A stretch of 64,000 nt of DNA from Firmicutes bacterium UBA6806 (GCA_002452745.1 DKFC01000057.1:1-64000), one strand, 5' to 3'; positions 9,301 to 18,061 are shown, counted from the first letter of the stretch. Translations and numbers: made by a program. The notes: a model not told the origin generated them from the letters alone.

Positions 9301-9742
9301 TGTGTTTTTTCATGGTCTTTCAGAAGGAGAGACATGTGAAGTTGAAATCGAATCGGGAAAAATTTTAAACGTAAAACTGCTAGAAATCGGAAAACTTTTA
9401 GAAGATGGAACAAGAACAATAATATATGAAGTCAATGGAAATCGAAGAGAGGTTTCCATAAAAGATGAGAGCTCTTCCCTGAGAAAAAATCTGACTCAGA
9501 CTGTCTTTGCCGACGAATCAAATCCATGTGAAATTGGCAGTCCGATCCCAGGGAAAGTAGCCAAAGTTCTGGTTAAAGAAGGACAGGAAATTGCTGAAAA
9601 CGATGTTCTCTTCATTATAGAAGCCATGAAGATGGAAACATCCATCTCGGCAAAGCAAGCGGGCAAAGTTGAAAAAATCTATGTATCTCAGGATCAAATG
9701 GTGAAATCGAGTGAACTCTTGCTCGAACTGTGTATTGGATAG
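6308..9742 (+). CDS. pyc: Pyruvate carboxylase
   Basis: Biotin enzyme that carboxylates pyruvate to oxaloacetate with ATP and bicarbonate, refilling the C4 pool. Domains in order: biotin carboxylase (residues 1-450; KFKRVLVANRGEIAIRV start, ATP-grasp glycine loop AAAGGGGRGMR), carboxyltransferase (about 520-800; TDTTMRDAHQSLMATRMRT start, metal-binding HLHTHDTTGNG), and C-terminal biotinyl domain with the biotinylated Lys in EAMKMETS about 37 residues from the end. The full-length single chain of 1144 residues is usual for bacterial Pyc. I chose the GTG at 6308 because GGAGGAGGG ends 7 nt before it; an in-frame ATG at 6290 overlaps that box. It is divergent from acpP, a neighbour whose pathway also starts from carboxylation chemistry. 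Confidence 0.96.
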   Translation: MKKFKRVLVANRGEIAIRVFRACHELGIRTVAIYSKEDQNSLFRTKADESYLIGKNKGPIEAYLDIDEIVKLAIKKGVDAIHPGYGFLSENPDFAKKCLEAGIEFIGPTSEMMQSVGDKIKSKIVATSAGVPIIPGVERPIANDDEAKLFAKKAGYPIILKAAAGGGGRGMRIVRDEKYLIKEFHAARSEALKAFGNDDIFIEKYLESPKHIEVQVLGDKYGNIVHLFERDCSIQRRHQKVVEFTPALCLTDKQRKQICEDALKIARTVNYRGAGTCEFLVDQSGAHYFIEMNPRIQVEHTVTEMVTGIDLVQSQILVAEGYALDSPEINIKGQTSISVNGYAIQCRVTTEDPKHDFMPDTGKIDVYRTGSGFGVRLDGGNGFTGAVISPYYDSLLVKCTTWSRSFEDAIRKSVRAIKEIKISGVKTNTDFLINVLNHETFKKGLCDTNFIANNKALMDFKSKTDKELRVLTFIGEKVVNETKGRKLEFDIPKVPNTDGMAWAFGTKQVLEQKGAKGVIDWIRTQNRLLLTDTTMRDAHQSLMATRMRTVDMVKVARATSTLAPELFSLEMWGGATFDVAYRFLKENPWERLDAIRERVPNVLLQMLIRGSNGVGYKNYPDNVIKSLIDEAALRGIDVFRIFDSLNWLDGMKVSMEQVIKTGKIAEGTICYTGDILDESRDKYGLSYYVNMAKEIEKMGAHILGIKDMSALLKPYAAKKLITALKNEVSIPIHLHTHDTTGNGVATLLMAAEAGVDIVDTAFNSMSGLTSQPALNSIVAALLNSSRDTGLKLDNIQQISDYWANVRPVYKQFESDLKTSSAEIYKYEIPGGQYSNLKPQVDSFGLSHKFGEVKEMYKSVNDMFGDIIKVTPSSKAVGDMAIFMVQNDLTPDNILEKGQDMAFPDSVVSYFAGYMGQPQGGFPKPLQKIVLKNQEPIECRPGDLLPPEDFGTIDAHLRNTFKIKPSKSDLISYALYPKVVESYYEYLEKCGDFSKMGSDVFFHGLSEGETCEVEIESGKILNVKLLEIGKLLEDGTRTIIYEVNGNRREVSIKDESSSLRKNLTQTVFADESNPCEIGSPIPGKVAKVLVKEGQEIAENDVLFIIEAMKMETSISAKQAGKVEKIYVSQDQMVKSSELLLELCIG

Positions 9743-9782
9743 ACAGACAGAACTAAATTTGTTTTGTGAAATTGAACACTTG

Positions 9783-9858
9783 AAAAGCTGCTATTTCAAG
9801 AGATTTACGATAGCCTTAGAGTTAAAGGTTTGTTAAGTCGAAGAAATGGCAGCTTTTT
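9783..9858 (+). terminator. Long-loop terminator after pyc
   Basis: AAAAGCTGCTATTTC (9783-9797) pairs with GAAATGGCAGCTTTT (9843-9857) with one wobble position, followed by T residues. The 45-nt loop is unusually long, so efficiency is uncertain. Confidence 0.5.
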
Positions 9859-9861
9859 GAA

Positions 9862-9891
9862 TTGAATCCATTTCACATCACATGATATAAT
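9862..9891 (+). promoter_or_regulatory. Promoter of the SLH protein gene
   Basis: TTGAAT (9862-9867), an 18-bp spacer and a perfect TATAAT (9886-9891). A TG one base before the -10 (TG-A-TATAAT) makes it an extended -10 promoter. It overlaps the end of the pyc terminator and lies about 50 bp before the start codon. Confidence 0.7.
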
Positions 9892-9943
9892 ATTTGGTAC
9901 ATAGGACGTTTGGACTATCTATAATTTTGAATGGAGGGGAAAT

Positions 9944-12900
9944 ATGAAACAGGCAAATGAGAGGGGCAAATACTTAAAAAGAATGCTCCAAGTCATGCTG
10001 ACATTGTGCTTGGTCATTTTAATGACGGCAAATGTTTTTATGGGGTTTTCAATAACCAATCAACTTGAAGTATCCAGTGTCACCTTTGACGAAACAAGAG
10101 TGGTGCGAATTACATTCAACATGCCTCTAGACACAGGCTATACGCTGGACAAGAGTTTATTCACGGCTTCCTATAACGATAGGAATGGACTAAATAGCTA
10201 CATAAACAATTTTACATTAAATTACGACGGTTCTCAGACTGTTCTCATGGATTTAAATCAGACATCAGGGGTGAACCGAACATTTTATGCCAATGGAAGT
10301 CTCACGGTTACATTAGCCGAAAATGCAGTTAAAGCCAGCGGTGGAGAACTTTTCAAGGGAAATGAATTAATGGCCGAAAATGCCATTCTGCCATATAGAG
10401 TGGACACCCTTATCGAAAGTGGCGGGCAGGTTGTTGCAACAAATAAAACAATTCTGTCCTCAACTGAAGCTGGTGGCAATTCGATTACAGCAGATATAAA
10501 AGTGGCTCTTGCTGACCCGGTTACAGCTGCGGCAATTGTAGGGACCGAGGTCAGACTAAAATCGCAACAGCACTTAGTGGTTGCAACGGCTACAACAGAT
10601 ATCAATGGAGAGGTTACTCTTTCAGGGGTTACGCTTGATGGAACGATAAAATACCTTGAAATGGATGGAGGTCTACCACAGGTTTTTACAGTGATTCAGC
10701 CAGACAAGGCTCTTATTCACGTACACATGAGCGATAAAACCACTTCAACCTTTTCATCTTTCTTTGATGAAAACAATGCGACAGTCTTTAGTTCACTTCT
10801 GGCGCTGGGGTATTCAGATCAGTATTTTTCACTGAGTCCAAGTGCCGTGAAGTATATCTTCGAAGCGGACATACAAGAGTACACAGAGCTTAGAAAATGG
10901 TTCCACATTGAAAAAACACTGACATTGGAATCGGAGAAGATAACAGAAATAGACTTAAATCTTCGAGATAGCTCCCTTTATACGATTGTTGAAAAGACAA
11001 AAGAAGATGCGGGAACAGAATTATCGTCTATCAAGACAGTCTATGTAACTGACAACGAAACTGGAGAAAATCTAGTAAATGTGAATCCAAATGGAAACCT
11101 CACATTGCCGTGGAAAGCGGAGTTCTGGATAAGCAATGACAATCTGTCAGATTCATTTTCACTAATGGTTACTGGCAAAATGAACAACAGCAGCGACAAA
11201 TTGTTTGTATACGCGCCAAATCAAATATTTCAAAAACATCAGGGGGGAGTCATCCGATTCCCTGACTCAACCAATGTCTCCAAACTTTACGATATAACTC
11301 AAACGACTTTTGGCTACGCCGACAACGTCTATGAATACCTGTATTTCAAGAACGAATCCGAGACGGTAAAAGCACTCTCAGATCTCTATATTTATGCGGC
11401 TTATTCAACATATGCGCCGTTTGAAACCAATTCAGTATATGAACTTTACGAAGATGCGGATGACCTTCACATAAAGCCCTATAAAATTGTGAGTATTCCA
11501 CAGATTACAGCTGAGAATAGCTATTATTATTTTCAAAGAGATTTAAGCGATACAGAGGTGCTGCCTTTTATTGCGACGATTGGAGAAAATCTCAGGCTCA
11601 GTGTGGATAGAGAATCCATCAAAAAGGGTGAAACTCAAACGTTCAAATTTAAAACAGGAAACAATTACAACCTCACTAAAATAAAGAACTATTCAAGTGG
11701 AGACATTTATTTTCCAACCTTGAAAATTGAGAAAAATGGACAACTGATTACTACAACTCAAACCGGTGAGTGGGCAACAGATGCATTAACTGTACCAGGC
11801 ATCTATACAGCAACTGTTACCGATTCAAAAGGATTGGTTTTTGATTCTGGGAAGACGGTCACTTCATTTGAAGTTAAATCGCTTAAACCAGACACACCGG
11901 TGATTCAATCTGTAACACCAGGGGATAAACAAGTAGTTGTTTCTTGGGTGCAAGTGGCGGATGCAACTGGTTATGAGATTTATGCAAGCACGGAGAGCAC
12001 AACTGCAAGTGCTGTAAAAGTTGATGCTGTGGGAACCACTTCAAGCAGTGTGATCATTTCAAATTTAACCAACGGAGAAACTTATTACTTTAGAGTACTT
12101 GCAACGGGTGAAATCAACAGTGATTTATCAGATGCCGTATCGGCGACTCCAATGCCGCCAATGCCAAATGCGCCAGTGCTCAACAATGCTAGTCTTTCTG
12201 GAAATGATGTTGAACTGACATGGGTAGCAGCTGATAATGCAGATCGTTATAAAATATATGGCAAGAAAGCAGGGGGATCATATGAGCTGCTGAGCACAGT
12301 GTCGAGTAATACGACAAGTGCAGTTTTACAGTCGCTTGACAAGGGATTTGGTTATACCTTCAAGGTAACTGCCGTTAATTTGACAGGGGAAGGTATTTCT
12401 TCAAATGAAGTTTACTACTTCTATGCAACTGTTCCAGGTGCACCCGTCAGCGTTGTTGCAAAAGCTGGAGACGGAAAGGCCACTTTAACGGTTACGGCGC
12501 CGCTTGAAAACGGAGGCAGTGAACTTAAAGGGTATAATGTGACGATTTTACCGACCAATGAAACCCACATTTATGCGACAACAGCATCTTCTATTGAAGT
12601 GAAAAATCTGACCAATAATGTGAAATACAGTTTTAGCGTCAGTGCTTATAATACAATCGGAAGTGGAAATGCCACAGTCTCCAACGAGGTTATGCCTTAT
12701 GAACCTAGGGGTGGCGGTGACGATAAATCTGGCGGCTCAGGTGGCGGTGGCGGAACATCTCAAGGGTCGTCCACAGAAGCGACAACTGAGAAAAGTGGCG
12801 TCAGCGTTTGGGTAGATGGTGTTGAAGAAAAAATTGGAACACAGGCTGTCTCTGTTGAAAATAATGTCAAGAAGACAGTTGTGAGTGTTGATGAACAACA

Positions 12901-13972
12901 ACTGATTGAAAAATTGGGGAAAAATCCTGAAAATTCAACAGTTACGCTTAGAGATACTCAATCGAGTGGAACTTTTGTCGGAGAATTTAAAGGATCGACA
13001 ATTGAAATTTTAAAAGCTGCAAAAGGCGTTGTGGAGATGGTATCGGATTTTGCAGAATATGCGTTACCTGTTGAGGCAATTGATTGGTCAGAATATGACC
13101 TAAAAGAATTAACGGTTACAGTGGAAATGAAGAAAGTAAGTGGTTCTATAACCAAACTTCCAGGAACAGAAGCAGGTGAAATCCTAGGAGATTCAGTTGA
13201 GTTTGAAGTTCATATCTTTAGAGGTGATGAAGAACTCTCCATCCAAAGATTTAACCAATTTATCGAAAGAAAAATAACAGTTCCTGCCAATCGTCAGATT
13301 ACAACGGCAATTGTTTACGGAACGGATGGAAGTTATCGTTCAGTGCCAACAGAAGTAAATGTTTCAAATGGTCAGTATTCTGCGAAGGTAAACAGTCTTA
13401 CCAATAGTAGGTATATGCTCATTTGGAATCCAATGACATTTGAAGACATGACTGGGCATTGGGGTGAAAAAAATGTAAATGAGCTGGGGTCGAGACTTGT
13501 GGTCAGTGGCGTGGGTGATAATAAATACGCGCCAGATGCTTCTGTATCAGAGGCAGAGTATGTCACTGCTCTGGTTAAGTCTTTGGGACTTCCTGTGGAC
13601 AAGAGAATAGGTGGAAGCAAATGGTATGATGCATACCTCACTTCTGCAAAGGCGTTTGGCATCTTGAAATCAAATGAAGCGGCAAATCCTAATCAGGCAA
13701 TTACCAGACAAGAGGCTGCTAAACTCATTGAAAGGGCCATGAGCTTGACTAAAATTGACATCAATCTTTCTGAGGATGAGCAAGTGACCTTGTTATCTTC
13801 ATTTGAGGATGAAGAACTCGTTTCAGCAGAGGCACAAAAAGCCATGGCGCTTTGCGTAAAATATGATATTATCAATGGAAGATATCAAAAAATCGCACCT
13901 CAGGAAAATATGACGAGGGCTGAAATGGCAGAAATCTTACTCAAATTCTTAAAGGCGGCAGAGCTCATTTAA
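9944..13972 (+). CDS. Large secreted surface protein with FN3 repeats and SLH anchor
   Basis: 1342 residues. The N-terminus has a basic region (KRMLQ) and a hydrophobic core (VMLTLCLVILMTANVFM), a Sec signal peptide. Residues about 35-640 form an unrecognised, beta-rich region. Three fibronectin type III-like modules follow at roughly 650-735 (starting PDTPVIQS), 740-825 and 828-925, each with the usual Trp/Tyr pattern (VVVSW, TYYFRVLA). A flexible Gly/Ser/Thr linker (about 925-950) leads to another beta-rich region and then three S-layer-homology repeats (about 1165-1340; the first starts FEDMTGHWGEKNVNELGSR). SLH repeats bind secondary cell-wall polymer, so it is displayed on the outside of the cell. 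No catalytic domain was recognised; an adhesin or S-layer-associated structural role is inference. GGAGGGG precedes the ATG. Confidence 0.85.
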   Translation: MKQANERGKYLKRMLQVMLTLCLVILMTANVFMGFSITNQLEVSSVTFDETRVVRITFNMPLDTGYTLDKSLFTASYNDRNGLNSYINNFTLNYDGSQTVLMDLNQTSGVNRTFYANGSLTVTLAENAVKASGGELFKGNELMAENAILPYRVDTLIESGGQVVATNKTILSSTEAGGNSITADIKVALADPVTAAAIVGTEVRLKSQQHLVVATATTDINGEVTLSGVTLDGTIKYLEMDGGLPQVFTVIQPDKALIHVHMSDKTTSTFSSFFDENNATVFSSLLALGYSDQYFSLSPSAVKYIFEADIQEYTELRKWFHIEKTLTLESEKITEIDLNLRDSSLYTIVEKTKEDAGTELSSIKTVYVTDNETGENLVNVNPNGNLTLPWKAEFWISNDNLSDSFSLMVTGKMNNSSDKLFVYAPNQIFQKHQGGVIRFPDSTNVSKLYDITQTTFGYADNVYEYLYFKNESETVKALSDLYIYAAYSTYAPFETNSVYELYEDADDLHIKPYKIVSIPQITAENSYYYFQRDLSDTEVLPFIATIGENLRLSVDRESIKKGETQTFKFKTGNNYNLTKIKNYSSGDIYFPTLKIEKNGQLITTTQTGEWATDALTVPGIYTATVTDSKGLVFDSGKTVTSFEVKSLKPDTPVIQSVTPGDKQVVVSWVQVADATGYEIYASTESTTASAVKVDAVGTTSSSVIISNLTNGETYYFRVLATGEINSDLSDAVSATPMPPMPNAPVLNNASLSGNDVELTWVAADNADRYKIYGKKAGGSYELLSTVSSNTTSAVLQSLDKGFGYTFKVTAVNLTGEGISSNEVYYFYATVPGAPVSVVAKAGDGKATLTVTAPLENGGSELKGYNVTILPTNETHIYATTASSIEVKNLTNNVKYSFSVSAYNTIGSGNATVSNEVMPYEPRGGGDDKSGGSGGGGGTSQGSSTEATTEKSGVSVWVDGVEEKIGTQAVSVENNVKKTVVSVDEQQLIEKLGKNPENSTVTLRDTQSSGTFVGEFKGSTIEILKAAKGVVEMVSDFAEYALPVEAIDWSEYDLKELTVTVEMKKVSGSITKLPGTEAGEILGDSVEFEVHIFRGDEELSIQRFNQFIERKITVPANRQITTAIVYGTDGSYRSVPTEVNVSNGQYSAKVNSLTNSRYMLIWNPMTFEDMTGHWGEKNVNELGSRLVVSGVGDNKYAPDASVSEAEYVTALVKSLGLPVDKRIGGSKWYDAYLTSAKAFGILKSNEAANPNQAITRQEAAKLIERAMSLTKIDINLSEDEQVTLLSSFEDEELVSAEAQKAMALCVKYDIINGRYQKIAPQENMTRAEMAEILLKFLKAAELI

Positions 13973-14007
13973 GGTATAGAATCAAATTGAATATGCAAAA
14001 AAAAATG

Positions 14008-14038
14008 ACACAGATGGCTTAGTCCATCTGTGTTTTTT
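14008..14038 (+). terminator. Rho-independent terminator
   Basis: ACACAGATGG (14008-14017) and CCATCTGTGT (14024-14033) form a perfect 10-bp stem with a 6-nt loop, followed by TTTTT. It ends the SLH protein transcript. Confidence 0.9.
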
Positions 14039-14196
14039 ACAATCACAGAGAACTTTACGAGCGTTATAAATTGTGTTTTCAGTGTTTAGAAGTAGATGGG
14101 GGGGCTATAGTAGAGGGCACAATAGAGTTGAATGTGGTTAACTAGGACCAGCCAATGTAGTATAATGAGTTAAAATAAACTTAAATCAGTAACATC

Positions 14197-14250
14197 TGAA
14201 TAATTAAAATCATTTGAATGATTAAAACCAGATGAATAAAAATCATGTAT
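14197..14250 (+). repeat. Three imperfect 18-bp tandem units before the sensor kinase gene
   Basis: Units starting at 14197, 14215 and 14233 each begin TGAAT and share the pattern TGAAT(A/G)(A/T)TTAAAA; the third is the most diverged. The array ends at the ribosome-binding site of the kinase gene. It may be a slippage product or a set of regulator boxes. A TATAAT with a poor -35 lies just upstream at 14161-14166. Confidence 0.4.
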
Positions 14251-14263
14251 GAGGGGGATGTAC

Positions 14264-16339
14264 ATGAAAACAAAAGTAGGTTTAGTGACAAACATCCAAA
14301 AAAAAAGCAGCACAATCCTAAAGCGTTTGTTTGTATATGGACTCATTTTGACAGTTCTCTTAACAGGCTTTGTATTTCTTGGAGGTGAAAAGATAGCTCA
14401 GCTATCATATGCCAACCAAGATAGAGGTCTTCCCGAGTCTGTACTCAGAATTGGGTTTGATCCGACCTTGCCACCATATCAATTTGTCGATGAGGGAGTC
14501 TATAAGGGGTTTTTGCTAGACCTCAGCAAGGCGATTTTTAGCAAGTTGAAAGTCAAGACAGAATTTGTTCCCATGCCGATGACAGAATGCTTGGAGGCAT
14601 TTAACAGTGGGAAGTTGGATGTCATATTGGGGCTTAGATACAACGCAGAATACGCAGAGTTGATGAACTACAGCGACAGCCTTGTAAATTCGACGATTTC
14701 CATCGTCATGCCAACTGATACACTGGAGGCCACAAAGGACATACTAGGGGTCAAGCCTGTTCTAATTGCTGTGGAGAGAGACTCTGTAGAGTTTGAATAC
14801 GTCAAGAACATCAAAAAGGCCAATTTCAACAATGCCTTCAATCAAGAAGCAGTGGTGGAACTGCTCCTCATGAATCGAGCGGATATGATGATCTGTGTAA
14901 GGCATGTTGCTGAGTACATCTTGGAGGAAAACGGACTGATGGGTGCATATACGTTTTCCAATAGTTATGAGACGCCAGTGGATTATTACATGGCACTCCG
15001 AAAGAATAATGAACGTCTTTTGGAACAAGTGAATGAAACGCTTAGACAACTGAAACTCGATGGAGAATATGAGATTTTATACAACCAGTGGATAAACGAC
15101 AAAAACCTAGAGCACCAAAAACGCATTGAATTTTTTTTGAAATTGCTTGGAAGCATTGTGGTGCTAGCTGTTTTCGTCATCATACTATCGGCGTTCCTAA
15201 GTATAAGTCTGAAACGTAGAGTTGATGAAAAGACGAGTGAATTAAGTGAAATCAATAAACAGCTTGAAAACAAAATTGTAGAAATTAAAAACACAAATGA
15301 ACTTAAAAACCTCATCTTTGAGAGCAGTCCGAGGTCAATTGTCATTTTGGATAATTTAGGATGCGTTTCTGCCATGAACGTTCACGCCTGTGAAATCTGT
15401 GGGCTTGAAACCGTTCCAATTGGGGCATCTGTGGAAACGCTATTTCCACTTAACAAAATGGCAGAAGACCGGTTTCAGAGTGTTCTAAAGGATGGTGAAT
15501 CACATTCAGAACAGGCCTTTGAAGTGAACCAAGATGGTCAAGTGCGGTTTTATAGATTTGTTATCTACCCGCTGACGAATTCAAGTGGCGCAATTATTAC
15601 TATAGAGGACATAACTGAGGAAAAAATTCTCAAGGAGCAAGTGGCACAGCGTGAAAAGAACACGGCGCTGATGCGGATTATTTCTGGGATTGCACATGAG
15701 ATTCGCAACCCCATGACCTCTATCAAAACCTATGCAGAATTGTTGCCTCGCAAAAAAGACAATGCAGAATTTCAAAGGCAAATTGCCAAGGTTGTGCCAA
15801 ACGAAGTCGAACGCGTCAACAGACTTATTGAAAACCTCATAGACTATTCTAGACCCAAAGAGCGAAATGAAGAGCGGGCAGATGCTAAGATGCTGGTGGA
15901 GTCGGGGGTTTTGCTCTTTATGCCGACACTTAGAAGCAACCAGATTGAACTGGATGTCAGTTTGGAAAGTGGTCTTTATATCAGAGTGGATAAAGATCAA
16001 ATGAAACAAGTAATTATCAATTTGATATTAAACGCAATAGATGCTATTTTAGAAAGGCGGGAACAACTTGGCGATGACATCGTCTATAGAGTGAAAATAA
16101 GTGCTAAGAAACTGGATTCAAAAATTGTTATCTCACTAGAAGACAATGGAATTGGCATGACAGATGATGAACTTAAAAACATATTTGAACTCTTTTACAC
16201 CACCAAAGTGAGGGGGAGCGGGATTGGCATGCCATTGTCACGGCAGATGGTGGAGGACAATCATGGCGATATTGAAATTAGCAGTGAAAAATATGTGGGG
16301 ACTCAAGTCAGCCTGTTGTTTGAAGACAAAAGCAATTAG
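14264..16339 (+). CDS. Sensor histidine kinase with amino-acid-type solute-binding sensor domain
   Basis: 691 residues. A signal anchor (about residues 20-45) is followed by a periplasmic-type SBP_bac_3 domain (about 55-275; LRIGFDPTLPPYQFVDEG start), a second transmembrane helix (about 290-315), a coiled linker, a PAS domain (about 345-455), a dimerisation domain with the phospho-acceptor His in GIAHEIRNPMTSIKTYAE (about 478) and an ATPase domain with N, G1 and G2 boxes (NLILNAIDA, EDNGIGMTDDE, GSGIGMPLS). SBP_bac_3 domains bind amino acids or similar small solutes. The next gene, 17 bp on, is a sigma-54 response regulator and then a TRAP-TAXI transporter, so this kinase probably senses the substrate of that transporter, as DctB does. 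The ATG at 14264 is chosen because GAGGGGG lies 6 nt upstream. Confidence 0.9.
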   Translation: MKTKVGLVTNIQKKSSTILKRLFVYGLILTVLLTGFVFLGGEKIAQLSYANQDRGLPESVLRIGFDPTLPPYQFVDEGVYKGFLLDLSKAIFSKLKVKTEFVPMPMTECLEAFNSGKLDVILGLRYNAEYAELMNYSDSLVNSTISIVMPTDTLEATKDILGVKPVLIAVERDSVEFEYVKNIKKANFNNAFNQEAVVELLLMNRADMMICVRHVAEYILEENGLMGAYTFSNSYETPVDYYMALRKNNERLLEQVNETLRQLKLDGEYEILYNQWINDKNLEHQKRIEFFLKLLGSIVVLAVFVIILSAFLSISLKRRVDEKTSELSEINKQLENKIVEIKNTNELKNLIFESSPRSIVILDNLGCVSAMNVHACEICGLETVPIGASVETLFPLNKMAEDRFQSVLKDGESHSEQAFEVNQDGQVRFYRFVIYPLTNSSGAIITIEDITEEKILKEQVAQREKNTALMRIISGIAHEIRNPMTSIKTYAELLPRKKDNAEFQRQIAKVVPNEVERVNRLIENLIDYSRPKERNEERADAKMLVESGVLLFMPTLRSNQIELDVSLESGLYIRVDKDQMKQVIINLILNAIDAILERREQLGDDIVYRVKISAKKLDSKIVISLEDNGIGMTDDELKNIFELFYTTKVRGSGIGMPLSRQMVEDNHGDIEISSEKYVGTQVSLLFEDKSN

Positions 16340-16356
16340 ACGAAGGGGGAAGCGTC

Positions 16357-17760
16357 ATGGGGGAAAATACGAGAACAAAGAGAATTTTAATCATAGATGA
16401 TGAGGCAGATATCTGTTCTTCTCTGACCTTTGCGCTGGAGGATCAGTACGAGGTCTGTTCCACAACAGAGCCGCAAATGGGACTGGGGTACTTAATCAAA
16501 GAGAACTTCAATTTGGTGCTCTTGGATCTGAGAATTGGCAATGTTGACGGGATTGACTTGCTGGCTGAGATCAAGAATATAGACAAGCAGATTCAAGTGA
16601 TTATCATGACTGCCTATGGGACGATTGTCTCCTCAGTAGATGCCATTAAGAAGGGGGCGTTTACCTACTTGACAAAACCGCTTGATTTGGAAATCCTGTA
16701 TAAGACCATAGAGCAGGCACTTGAAGAGCAGGCGCATCATGAAACGGTTAAATATGAAACGCCTATGAAACACAAGTATATGTATCAGGGGATTATCGGG
16801 AAAAGTCCTGTGATGAAACACATTTTTAAATATGTTGAAAAGTTAAAAGATGTGGATACAAGTGTTGTTATCTCAGGAGAGAGCGGTACGGGGAAAGAAT
16901 TGGTGGCACGTGCCATTCACTTTTCTGGCAAGCGGGCAAAGTCGAGATTTGTGGAGCTGAACTGTGCGGCAATTCCAGAGAGCCTTTTGGAAGAAGAATT
17001 ATTTGGACATAAGAAAGGCACTTTCACAGGTGCTATGTCCGATAAGCAGGGCAAATTTGAATATGCAAATGGCGGTACGATTTTTTTAGATGAAATAGGG
17101 GATATGCCATTTGCCCTTCAGGCCAAACTGCTTCGAGTCCTTCAGCAAAAGGCATTTACGCCGCTGGGGTCAAATGAACTTGTCAAGGTAGATGTTCGGG
17201 TGATTGCAGCAACAAACCAAAGTTTAAAAAAGCTAGTTGAAGAGGGCAAGTTCAGAAGTGATTTGTACTTCCGGCTAAATGTTATAGAAATCAACCTGCC
17301 GCCACTTCGGGAGAGGCCGCAGGATATTCCTCTGCTAATCAGTCACTTCATTGAAATTTATAGTGAGAGCATGAAAAAGAACATTGGAGGTCTTTCGAAG
17401 AAAGCTGAGATGATGATGATGCAGTACGACTACCCTGGCAACGTCAGAGAACTTTCAAATATCGTGGAGTGTGCGGTTCTATTGGCGGCGGGAGACGTCA
17501 TAGAGGGCGAGGCTCTTCCAGTGGAAGTGCGAAACCATCACGGAGAGGTTGACGATGCGCTGGATTTGACCCTTGGTAGCAAAGTGGGTGCTAGGAGCCT
17601 GGTGGGAATGACGCTTCAAGAAGCTGAAAGGGAATTGATCTATGCCGCCCTTAAACTGAATAAAGGACATAAAAAAGCCACTGCGGTGATGCTTGGCATC
17701 AGCGAAAGAGGGCTTCGAAACAAGATCGCAGACTATGGGTTAAAAGAAGTTGAATTTTAA
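16357..17760 (+). CDS. NtrC/DctD-type sigma-54 response regulator
   Basis: 467 residues in three domains. Receiver (about 6-125): acidic pair in ILIIDDEAD, phospho-acceptor Asp in LVLLDLRIG, conserved Lys in LTKPLD. AAA+ domain (about 145-380): Walker A GESGTGKE, Walker B GTIFLDEIGDMP, arginine-finger region RSDLYFRLN. The sigma-54-contacting loop reads GTFTGA instead of GAFTGA, a conservative change of the second residue. A Fis-type helix-turn-helix ends the protein (AVMLGISERGLRNKI). Placed right after the SBP-type kinase and before a TRAP-TAXI operon with a consensus sigma-54 promoter, it is almost certainly the activator of that operon. Confidence 0.93.
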   Translation: MGENTRTKRILIIDDEADICSSLTFALEDQYEVCSTTEPQMGLGYLIKENFNLVLLDLRIGNVDGIDLLAEIKNIDKQIQVIIMTAYGTIVSSVDAIKKGAFTYLTKPLDLEILYKTIEQALEEQAHHETVKYETPMKHKYMYQGIIGKSPVMKHIFKYVEKLKDVDTSVVISGESGTGKELVARAIHFSGKRAKSRFVELNCAAIPESLLEEELFGHKKGTFTGAMSDKQGKFEYANGGTIFLDEIGDMPFALQAKLLRVLQQKAFTPLGSNELVKVDVRVIAATNQSLKKLVEEGKFRSDLYFRLNVIEINLPPLRERPQDIPLLISHFIEIYSESMKKNIGGLSKKAEMMMMQYDYPGNVRELSNIVECAVLLAAGDVIEGEALPVEVRNHHGEVDDALDLTLGSKVGARSLVGMTLQEAERELIYAALKLNKGHKKATAVMLGISERGLRNKIADYGLKEVEF

Positions 17761-17814
17761 CGTCATAAAAGAACCCAGTCAAAATGGACAATGACATGCG
17801 GCAAAAAATGCCAT

Positions 17815-17838
17815 ACGGCAATTTTTGCCGTTTTTTTT
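17815..17838 (+). terminator. Terminator after the response regulator gene
   Basis: ACGGCAA (17815-17821) and TTGCCGT (17825-17831) with a 3-nt loop and seven Ts. The CGGCAAAAA a little upstream (from 17800) could instead pair with TTTTTGCCG (17822-17830) as a larger alternative hairpin. Confidence 0.8.
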
Positions 17839-17925
17839 ATGACATTTAAGATATGTTTTTTTTAAAATGCATTAAAATAGAAATAGAATGATCGAGAAAC
17901 TAACTGGCAGATTAATTACATAGAA

Positions 17926-17949
17926 CCTCTGATTTCAAGCAATTAGAGG
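17926..17949. promoter_or_regulatory. Candidate enhancer (UAS) dyad for the sigma-54 regulator
   Basis: CCTCTGATT (17926-17934) and AATTAGAGG (17941-17949) form an inverted repeat with 8 of 9 positions paired. Its centre is about 72 bp upstream of the -24 element, a usual distance for NtrC-family binding sites. It is the clearest dyad between the terminator at 17838 and the promoter at 18007. Binding by the adjacent regulator is inference. Confidence 0.45.
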
Positions 17950-18006
17950 AGACGAGCTGAAAAAAGGCATTCATGTGATGTGAGGGAAATGATTCAAAAA
18001 TGCCAG

Positions 18007-18023
18007 TTGGCATGTGATTTGCT
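18007..18023 (+). promoter_or_regulatory. Sigma-54 (-24/-12) promoter of the TRAP-TAXI operon
   Basis: TTGGCATG-TGAT-TTGCT matches the consensus YTGGCACG-N4-TTGCW with one change. The invariant GG (18009-18010) and GC (18021-18022) are exactly 10 nt apart. It lies about 40 bp before the TAXI gene start and downstream of a sigma-54 activator gene. Confidence 0.88.
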
Positions 18024-18061
18024 CTTAATATAGGTATCTTAATCAAATGGGGAGGAACACA

